Assembly (NCBI GenBank): GCA_005884465.1
Contig: VAZH01000478.1
Span: 1-5,177, forward strand
Source of the DNA: Alphaproteobacteria bacterium
Lineage (GTDB): Bacteria; Pseudomonadota; Alphaproteobacteria; Rhizobiales; Xanthobacteraceae
Direction of reading: 5' to 3'
DNA: 5,177 nucleotides
Shown: piece after piece, positions 1 through 5,177 of the stretch
Position numbering within the stretch: position 1 is the stretch's first letter
How the letters are laid out: each line of letters begins with the position of its first letter
The notes under the pieces: generated by a model
Database searches by the model: none
What the model saw: the letters and a program-made list of their open reading frames with translations, nothing else
Told to the model about the DNA's origin: nothing
Position numbers and translations under genes: made by a program

Positions 1-1
1 C

Positions 2-1538
2 AATTCGCTGGATGCCCAGTACGATGCCGCGTCAGCTTATATAAAGAGTCAGGCTCATGCGGGCTGGACGCTGATCCGGTCGCGATATGACGACGGCGGA
101 TATTCCGGTGGGTCCACCGATCGTCCCGACCTGCAGAGATTGTTGGACGATATCCGCTCTCGGAAACTTGATGTCATTGTCGTCTACAAGGTCGATCGCC
201 TGACGCGATCACTGGCCGACTTTGCCAAGCTCGTGGAACTGTTCGACGCGCACGGCGTCTCGTTCGTCTCGGTCACCCAGCAGTTCAACACCACGACCTC
301 AATGGGCCGCCTGACACTCAACGTACTTCTGTCCTTCGCCCAGTTTGAGAGGGAGGTCACTTCCGAGCGCATCCGCGATAAGATCGCTGCCTCCAAACGA
401 AAGGGGCTTTGGGTTGGCGGTCCCCTCCCCCTCGGTTATCACATGAAGGGCGACAAGATTGCCGTTGTCGAGGACGAGGCAGAGCGAGTCCGCCTGATCT
501 ACCGACGCTATCTCGAACTCGGCGGCGTCAACGCGCTGGTACGAGACCTCCGGAAGCGAGATATCCGAACCAAATCTAGACTGCTCGCGACCGGTGTCAC
601 CCGAGGGGGTATTCTCTTCGGCCGTGGGTCGTTGTTCTATCTGCTGCGCAACCGCTTCTATATCGGTGAGGTCAAATACAAGGACGAGATCCTGCCCGGC
701 GAGCAGCCGGCGATCATGGATCGCGCGCTATTTGATGCGGTCCAGCAAAAGCTCACGGATCAGTGGACCACCCGGTCCACTTTACGGAACGCGAACGATC
801 ATCTGTACCGGACTGCTGTTCGACGACGCCGGCCATCGCATGGTACCGACCCACGCCACCAAAGCCGGCGTCCGTTATCGTTATTATATCTCGCTTCCGC
901 ACCTTTATGGAGAATCTAAAACCGCCTCAGTCGGGTCGGTTTCCCGCGTTCCGGCGAGCGATATCGAAGACACTGTCGTCAATTTTCTCGCCAGGCGCCT
1001 CATCGTTCAAAAGAAGAATTCGAACTCCAGCATCGCATGTGTAGACGGTCGAAAAGCAATCCTGGAACAGGTCGCCCGCATCGATGTGCATGAGAATCGT
1101 CTAGCTATTCGGTTGAAGTCAGCAGACGACGAAGAAACAGCTGACGCGGCCGACGGCCATTTACTCTCAATCCCGTGGCAGAAGCCGCCATCCAAGAAAT
1201 CTAGGCAGATTCTGATTCCAGACGGCGTCCCCAAAAGTGAAATCCGTCCAACGCGGATCGAACGTCGCGCGCGCCTCGTCAGCGCCATCGCCAGAGGCCG
1301 TCGCTGGCTTGACGAGATCGTTTCGGGCGCCGTGACCGACGTTCAGCAGATCGCAACACGTCAAAAGTGCAGCGTGCGTCAGGTCAACATGACGATCTCG
1401 CTCGCGTTCCTCGCACCAGATCTCGTCCGCGCCGCGGTCGAAGGTCGTTTGCCGCGCGGTATTGGAGTCGAGCGACTTCGTGATGCTCCGGCAGAATGGA
1501 GCCAACAGTACGAAGCCCTTGGATTGAATCCGCAATAA
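2..1538 (+). pseudogene. serine recombinase (resolvase/recombinase family), 5'-truncated by window edge and frameshifted
   Basis: A large-type serine site-specific recombinase that would cut and rejoin DNA through a phosphoserine link. Counting from the first codon at position 2, the sequence opens in the resolvase domain at NSLDAQ, so the RVS-type motif with the nucleophilic serine should lie just upstream of the window. The catalytic-arginine motif DRLTRSL has R66 and R69, and a long E-helix (FEREVTSERIRDK) follows near residues 115-127. The PF07508 recombinase domain begins near residue 140 (GGPLPLGY) and runs to about 247 (VQQKL). At about position 806 the homologous reading moves from frame 2 (ends DHL) to frame 3 (continues TGLLFDDAGHRM), consistent with one inserted or two lost bases. 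Left in frame 2, the protein would read into unrelated sequence and stop at 919. The frame 3 part has a cysteine-less zinc-ribbon-like segment and a helix-turn-helix-like C-terminus at about 1341-1455, ending at TAA 1536-1538. The visible total is about 511 codons. A sequencing error is the main alternative to a pseudogene. Confidence 0.88.
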
Positions 1539-1579
1539 TTATGGACCGGGTTCGAAACGTCGTTTTTGGCCTCCATACC

Positions 1580-1648
1580 CCAAAAATTCCCAGCGGCCGA
1601 CCGGGATCTGGCCGTCGAAAACCCTGACGCGGGGAACGGAATTTTTGG
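1580..1648. repeat. 11-bp perfect inverted repeat with 47-nt spacer
   Basis: The left arm CCAAAAATTCC (1580-1590) is the exact reverse complement of the right arm GGAATTTTTGG (1638-1648). The arms do not extend in either direction. They begin about 40 bases after the recombinase stop codon. The T-rich right arm is not directly preceded by a tight GC stem, so this is a poor rho-independent terminator. A protein-binding or recombination site, or chance, are the alternatives. Confidence 0.6.
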
Positions 1649-1786
1649 ATGCAGAGACGCGAGGCTAAAATCGGGCTGAGAGACCGCAAAGTGTCTCCAG
1701 AGACGGAAAGAGCGGAACGATACCAACGAAAATCCCCACAGATACGGCCTATTCAGAGGCGGCGCTGGGATTTGCGGTTTGGGTAG

Positions 1787-1837
1787 GACTGGGTGGTGGA
1801 GACAGTAGATATCGAACTGGCTGCCCACCACCCAGTC
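1787..1837. repeat. 13-bp perfect inverted repeat with 25-nt loop
   Basis: The left arm GACTGGGTGGTGG (1787-1799) is the exact reverse complement of CCACCACCCAGTC (1825-1837), around a 25-base centre. The match stops on both sides. A 13-bp perfect match at this distance is unlikely by chance. No T-tract follows, so it does not look like an intrinsic terminator. It could be a recombinase or regulator binding site, or an inverted-repeat end left from a small element. Confidence 0.7.
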
Positions 1838-2141
1838 ATCGAACCAGTCTCGAACCTGAGTCGGGAACGGGAGTTTCCAATGCAGCGACTGAGCGACAAA
1901 ATCGGCCCATTTGGCCGATGTTCGCAGGCAGAGACCACGCCAGTCAGAGACTTTGGCGCGCATGTTGCTCCCAAGCTCGTTTGGGACTCGTTCGGGTCGT
2001 GGTTGAGAACCATTCGTCCGGGTATCCCGCCGTTAGAATTTGTCGTCGGCAATGCTCTCCGTCTGACACTTCTCGCTCCCTATTTCCCCAAAAAACGGTT
2101 CCCTCGCGAAATTCATCGCTGATCGTCAAGACACCGTCAGC

Positions 2142-2312
2142 ATGACATTTTCCGCTTGGCCGGATGAAAAGAAGGTGGCACTCTTGAGTAGACTTCTATC
2201 CCGCGACGAAAACGTTCCGCTGCACGAGGCGCTCAATCGGATTGCTGCGCAAGAGGGCTTTGGCGGCTGGAGTTTGCTTGCGCCAAAGCTTCTGAAGCTG
2301 CGCCTGCTGTGA
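2142..2312 (+). pseudogene. 56-codon ORF resembling the N-terminal tip of a DnaB-like helicase; probable relic
   Basis: ATG 2142 to TGA 2310-2312 encodes a 56-residue protein. Residues 14-49 (for example LLSRDENVPLHEALNRIA and EGFGGWSLLAPK) resemble, from memory, the conserved first segment of DnaB-like helicase proteins in Hyphomicrobiales, which usually goes on into a P-loop ATPase. Here the frame ends soon after that segment and no Walker A motif (GxxxxGKT) is visible in the next 150 bases in any plus-strand frame. The frame is open upstream to about 2067, and no good ribosome binding site precedes the ATG. I infer a truncated remnant. It could instead be an independent small protein, and the family link is not verified. 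Confidence 0.4.
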
Positions 2313-2329
2313 ATTCCCACAGCTTGCGC
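2300..2329. repeat. dyad/hairpin upstream of the oxidoreductase operon
   Basis: GCTGTG (2306-2311) pairs perfectly with CACAGC (2318-2323) around AATTCC. The stem resumes after a 2x2 mismatch with GCGC (2300-2303) and GCGC (2326-2329). The dyad covers the stop codon of the small ORF and lies about 140 bases before the first operon gene. No run of T follows it. It could be an imperfect terminator for the upstream transcript or an operator for a regulator of the operon; the sequence does not decide between them. Confidence 0.5.
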
Positions 2330-2457
2330 GATCCAAACTGCGGCTGGCGACGTGCCCGGGTAATAGGTAATCTAGGAGACGAGACCGCTGCTGCCGGATC
2401 ACTCCCATAAATTCAATCCGCTCTGCGGCGGCCATTTGATCCCGATTGTCTTCGACT

Positions 2458-2463
2458 GAGGAG
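2458..2463 (+). promoter_or_regulatory. ribosome binding site for the [2Fe-2S] subunit
   Basis: GAGGAG lies eight bases before ATG 2472 and supports that start. Confidence 0.8.
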
Positions 2464-2471
2464 CTACGCGA

Positions 2472-2924
2472 ATGGCAAATCTCACAGTCAATGGAAAAAC
2501 ACACGATGTCGACGCCGATCCTAACACCCCCTTATTGTGGGTGCTGCGCGAATGGATCGGCATGACGGGCACCAAGTACGGCTGCGGAATTGCCCAGTGC
2601 GGCGCTTGCACTGTGCATATTGACGGCGTCGCCACCAGGTCTTGCGTAACGCCGCTTAGCCTGGCCGCCGCCGGCAAGCAGATCACCACGATCGAGGGCC
2701 TTGCTCAGAACGGCAATCTGCATCCGGTTCAGAAAGCCTGGCTCGAGCACGACGTGCCGCAGTGCGGCTATTGCCAAAGCGGAATGATCATGGCCGTGGC
2801 GGCTTTGCTTAAAGACAAGCCGAAACCGAGCGATGCCGACATCGACAGCGCCATCACCAACATCTGTCGCTGCGGCACGTTCCAGCAGGTGCGCGCGGCA
2901 ATCCACGCTGCAGCGAGCGCGTGA
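2472..2924 (+). CDS. [2Fe-2S] subunit of an IorA-type molybdenum hydroxylase
   Basis: The small electron-transfer subunit of a xanthine-oxidase-family enzyme, 150 residues, the usual length for this subunit. It would pass electrons from the molybdenum site on the partner subunit to an external acceptor. The N-terminal plant-ferredoxin-type fold (about residues 1-75) has cluster ligands C38, C43, C46 and C58 within [17 protein letters not shown]. The C-terminal [2Fe-2S] helical domain (about 80-147) has C98 and C101 (QCGYCQSGM) and C132 and C134 (NICRCGT). All eight ligands are present. No signal peptide is visible, so if the enzyme is periplasmic this subunit would cross already folded with its Tat-bearing partner. 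The start is fixed by GAGGAG eight bases upstream. The stop overlaps a possible GTG of the next frame, and the likely ATG of the next gene is 11 bases after the stop, so the two are surely co-translated. Family membership is very secure; the IorA-like label rests on the partner subunit type, and the substrate is unknown. Confidence 0.96.
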   Translation: MANLTVNGKTHDVDADPNTPLLWVLREWIGMTGTKYGCGIAQCGACTVHIDGVATRSCVTPLSLAAAGKQITTIEGLAQNGNLHPVQKAWLEHDVPQCGYCQSGMIMAVAALLKDKPKPSDADIDSAITNICRCGTFQQVRAAIHAAASA

Positions 2925-2930
2925 GGGAGG
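2925..2930 (+). promoter_or_regulatory. ribosome binding site that selects ATG 2936
   Basis: GGGAGG lies five bases before ATG 2936. It sits downstream of the alternative GTG at 2921, so it supports the ATG start and not the longer reading. Confidence 0.75.
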
Positions 2931-2935
2931 CGACC

Positions 2936-5113
2936 ATGAACTACGTACCGCAGATCAATCGGCGTGCCTTCGTCGTCAGTGCGGCGGCTTTTGGCGGCGG
3001 GCTCGCGCTTGGGGTCGATCTTCCATTCGGTGCCAACGTCGTTCGCGCCGCGGACGGCTCTCCCGAGGTGACCGCCTGGGTTGTTATCAAGCCGGATGAC
3101 AGCGTGATCATTCGCGTTGCCCGCTCTGAGATGGGGCAAGGGAGCATGACCGGCCTCGCCCAGCTTGTGGCCGAGGAGCTGGAATGCGACTGGTCCAAAG
3201 TCTCGACTGAATTTCCGACGCCGGGCGAGAACCTCGCGCGCAACCGCGTCTGGGGCAGTCAGTTCACCGCCGGAAGCCGCGCTATCCGCGAATCGAATGA
3301 ATACGTGCGCAAGGCCGGCGCGACCGCGCGCACGATGTTGATTGCAGCCGCCGCCAACGAGTGGAAGGTGCCGGCATCGGAGTGCAGCGCATCAAACAGC
3401 GTGATTAAACACAACCCGTCTGGGCGAACCACGACCTTCGGCAAGGTCGCCGAAGCCGCTGCAAAGATCGAGCAGCCCAAGGACGTGCCGCTCAAGGATC
3501 CGAAGGACTGGAAGATCGCCGGCAAACCGCTCAAGCGTCTCGACACCGCGCCCAAGCTCACCGGAGCGCAGATTTACAGTCTGGATCTGAAGCTGCCCGG
3601 CATGCTGTGCGCCGCGATCAAGGACTGCCCGGTCTTCGGCGGCAAGCTCACGAGCTTTGACGCCGCCAAGGTGCAGGGCATGCCCGGCGTCAAGCATGTG
3701 GTGAAGGTTGGCGACAGCGCTGTCGCGGTCGTTGCCGAGCGCTGGTGGCAGGCGAAAACCGCGCTCGACGCGCTGCCGGCGACCTGGGATGAGGGCGAGA
3801 ACGCCAAGGTCTCGAGCGCCAGCATTGCGGAGTTCCTCAAGACTGGGCTCGACGCCGATCAGGCCTTCGTCGGCAACGAGCACGGCGACGTGAAACAAGC
3901 CATTGCCGGCGCGGCGAAGAAGGTCGAGGCAGTCTACGCCTATCCTTACCAGAACCACGCCACCATGGAGCCGATGAACACCACCGTGCTCTATACGGCG
4001 GATCGCTGTGAAGCGTGGGTGCCCACGCAGGTCGCCGAGGCGGCACTAGCCGCGCTGTCCGAGGCTTCCGGCCTGCCGATTCACAAATGCGACGTCCACA
4101 AGATACCGCTCGGCGGCGGCTTCGGCCGACGCACCACCCACGACTTCGTGCATCAGGGAGTCGCGATCGCAAAGCAGATACCCGGCACACCGGTGAAGTT
4201 GATCTGGTCGCGCGAGGAGGACATGACGCACGGGCGCTACCATCCCGTCACTCAGGCGAAAATGGTCGGTGCGTTCGATGCCAACAACAACCTCACCGCG
4301 CTGCACATGCGGATTTCCGGCCAGTCAATCCTTGCCTTCGTCAATCCGCAGGGCCTGCAGAACGGCAAGGATCCGTTTGTGTTCCAGGGTCTCAACGCCG
4401 GTGGGACAGAAGGCGTGTTCGGTTACACGATCCCGAACCTGTTGATTGACCACGCCATGCGAAACCCGCACGTCCCGCCGCACTTCTGGCGCGGCGTAAA
4501 CAACAATCATAATGCCATCTACCTCGAATGCTTCATGGATGAGCTCGCCCACGCAGTCGGCCAGGATCCGCTCGAGTTCCGCCGCAAGCTGCTGGCGGAT
4601 CACCCCAAGCATTTGGCGGTCCTCAATGCGGTCGCCGAGCGCGCAGGCTGGGGCAAACCCGCCCCCAAGGGCGTCTATCGCGGCCTCTGCCAACACATGG
4701 GTTACGGCAGCTATGTAGCGGCGTGTGCAGAAGTCTCGGTGAGTGACAAGGGAGCGGTCAAAATCCACCGCATCGTTGCCGCGACCGATCCGGGCCACGC
4801 GGTTAATCCCGCGCAGATCGAGCGGCAGATCGCCGGCTCCTTCGTCTACGGGCTGTCCGCCTTGTTCTACCAGGAGTGCACGGTCAAGGACGGCCGCATC
4901 GAGCAGACCAATTTCGACACCTACAATTCGATGCGCATCAGCGAGATGCCGAAGGTCGAGTGCATTATCATGCCGTCCGGCGGATTCTGGGGCGGCGTCG
5001 GCGAGCCGACGATTTTCGTGGCTGCGCCGGCGGTGCTCAATGCGATCTTCGCAGCGACCGGCAAACGCATTCGGTCGTTCCCGCTGAAGAACCAAAACAT
5101 AACGCTAGCGTGA
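2936..5113 (+). CDS. Tat-exported molybdopterin-binding subunit, IorB-like xanthine dehydrogenase family
   Basis: The catalytic subunit of a molybdenum hydroxylase, 725 residues from ATG 2936, close to the usual length of the isoquinoline 1-oxidoreductase beta/periplasmic aldehyde oxidoreductase group. It would oxidise an aldehyde or N-heterocycle using water. A twin-arginine signal is clear: NRRAFVV at residues 8-14, a hydrophobic Ala/Gly stretch, and likely cleavage after A38 (VVRA-ADG). Near the N-terminus lies an EMGQG segment (M66-G69) that in classical xanthine dehydrogenases falls in the C-terminal half, an arrangement typical of IorB-like proteins. The a/b-hammerhead domain is at about 205-300, followed by the cofactor-binding part with MEP at 344-346, GGGFGRR at 393-399 and WSREEDMTHGRYHP from W424. 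The family's catalytic glutamate is E690 in GGVGEP. No frame break or missing key residue is seen. A GTG at 2921 would add five residues, but the Shine-Dalgarno sequence favours the ATG. Substrate cannot be read from sequence; aldehydes and isoquinoline-like rings are both plausible. Confidence 0.95.
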   Translation: MNYVPQINRRAFVVSAAAFGGGLALGVDLPFGANVVRAADGSPEVTAWVVIKPDDSVIIRVARSEMGQGSMTGLAQLVAEELECDWSKVSTEFPTPGENLARNRVWGSQFTAGSRAIRESNEYVRKAGATARTMLIAAAANEWKVPASECSASNSVIKHNPSGRTTTFGKVAEAAAKIEQPKDVPLKDPKDWKIAGKPLKRLDTAPKLTGAQIYSLDLKLPGMLCAAIKDCPVFGGKLTSFDAAKVQGMPGVKHVVKVGDSAVAVVAERWWQAKTALDALPATWDEGENAKVSSASIAEFLKTGLDADQAFVGNEHGDVKQAIAGAAKKVEAVYAYPYQNHATMEPMNTTVLYTADRCEAWVPTQVAEAALAALSEASGLPIHKCDVHKIPLGGGFGRRTTHDFVHQGVAIAKQIPGTPVKLIWSREEDMTHGRYHPVTQAKMVGAFDANNNLTALHMRISGQSILAFVNPQGLQNGKDPFVFQGLNAGGTEGVFGYTIPNLLIDHAMRNPHVPPHFWRGVNNNHNAIYLECFMDELAHAVGQDPLEFRRKLLADHPKHLAVLNAVAERAGWGKPAPKGVYRGLCQHMGYGSYVAACAEVSVSDKGAVKIHRIVAATDPGHAVNPAQIERQIAGSFVYGLSALFYQECTVKDGRIEQTNFDTYNSMRISEMPKVECIIMPSGGFWGGVGEPTIFVAAPAVLNAIFAATGKRIRSFPLKNQNITLA

Positions 5114-5177
5114 ACGAAGCGCCGGCGGCCAAAGCGAAGATTCCCCGCAGCGTTCGGAAGCGTACGGCGCCCCGCTT
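5110..5177 (+). CDS. start of a possible third operon gene, cut by window end
   Basis: GTG 5110-5112 overlaps the TGA stop (5111-5113) of the molybdopterin subunit in a GTGA arrangement, a common sign of translational coupling. The frame stays open to the window edge for 22 codons and begins MNEAPAAKAKIP, followed by a basic Arg/Lys-rich stretch. No strong ribosome binding site precedes it. Related operons often carry a membrane-anchored or multiheme cytochrome c, or a molybdenum cofactor maturation protein, at this place. The visible residues do not show which, and the true start may lie further right. Confidence 0.4.
   Translation, partial: MNEAPAAKAKIPRSVRKRTAPR

Larger units (their letters stand above)
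1539..2141. other. gene-poor stretch between recombinase and relic ORF
   Basis: I see no supportable gene in these roughly 600 bases. Overlapping open frames exist on both strands, notably minus 1379-1963 and plus 1793-2122. Neither has a clear ribosome binding site or a recognisable domain, and the minus one runs into the recombinase 3' end. The stretch holds perfect inverted repeats at 1580-1648 and 1787-1837, a small hairpin at 2000-2012 (TGGTT-GAG-AACCA), an 11-base imperfect tandem duplication at 1976-1997, and five AGAGAC hexamers between 1653 and 1951. A position beside a serine recombinase gene is where an attachment site could lie, but I cannot identify a core sequence. Confidence 0.55.

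Noticed and set aside
800..812. Programmed +1 frameshift in the recombinase
   Set aside because: I see no slippery codon context, no shift-prone stop codon at the site and no stimulatory structure. Simple mutation or sequencing error is more economical.
1592..1615. CGGCC...GGCCG hairpin as a rho-independent terminator for the recombinase
   Set aside because: The stem is five base pairs, the loop is long and no T-tract follows.
1379..1963. 194-codon minus-strand open frame across the recombinase 3' end and the gene-poor stretch
   Set aside because: It overlaps about 160 bases of well-supported recombinase coding sequence, has no recognisable domain, shows an odd Trp/Phe/Arg/Ser-rich composition, and competes with a plus-strand frame over the same bases.
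1793..2122. 109-codon plus-strand open frame
   Set aside because: It starts with GTG inside the left arm of the 13-bp inverted repeat, has no clear ribosome binding site and no motif I recognise.
2258..2285. Sigma-54-type GG/GC promoter elements
   Set aside because: The spacing between the GG and GC elements is 12 or 9 bases in the candidates, not the required 10.
2345..2373. Sigma-70-like promoter (TGGCGA, 17-base spacer, TAATCT) before the oxidoreductase operon
   Set aside because: Only three of six bases match the consensus in each box, and similar pairs are easy to find by chance.
4325..5095. 256-codon minus-strand open frame opposite the molybdopterin subunit
   Set aside because: It is a shadow of a GC-rich gene. 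The plus-strand product carries all expected family motifs across this stretch.

Overview
The window looks like alphaproteobacterial chromosome, most probably Hyphomicrobiales and Bradyrhizobium- or Rhodopseudomonas-like. The basis is GC-rich coding sequence, AGGAG-type ribosome binding sites, and protein wording I recall from that group. This is inference from pattern memory, not a database result.

Layout: (1) Positions 2-1538 hold a plus-strand serine recombinase of the resolvase/recombinase (PF00239 + PF07508) class. Its first residues, including the expected nucleophilic serine, lie before the window. The reading frame breaks near position 806: frame 2 carries the catalytic and recombinase domains and frame 3 carries the C-terminal half. 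As read it is a pseudogene. (2) Positions 1539-2141 contain no gene I can support. This stretch carries two perfect inverted repeats and a recurring AGAGAC hexamer. (3) Positions 2142-2312 hold a 56-codon ORF resembling the extreme N-terminal segment of DnaB-like helicase proteins as I remember them, so it is probably a relic. Its stop codon lies in a strong dyad at 2300-2329. (4) Positions 2472-5113 hold a two-gene operon for a molybdenum hydroxylase of the isoquinoline 1-oxidoreductase/periplasmic aldehyde oxidoreductase type: a 150-residue protein with two [2Fe-2S] clusters, then a 725-residue molybdopterin subunit with a Tat signal. (5) A GTG codon overlapping the last stop opens a frame that runs off the right edge, possibly a third operon member.

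How the parts relate: the right half is intact metabolic sequence. Electrons would pass from substrate at the Mo site of the large subunit to the two iron-sulfur clusters of the small subunit and then to an external acceptor. No FAD subunit gene lies between or before the two genes in this window. The left half looks like the decaying edge of an integrated element: a frameshifted recombinase, a repeat-bearing non-coding stretch and a truncated gene fragment. I see no clear evidence of a wholly new system. The most useful leads are the frameshift, the repeats at 1580-1648 and 1787-1837, the relic ORF, and the dyad upstream of the oxidoreductase operon.
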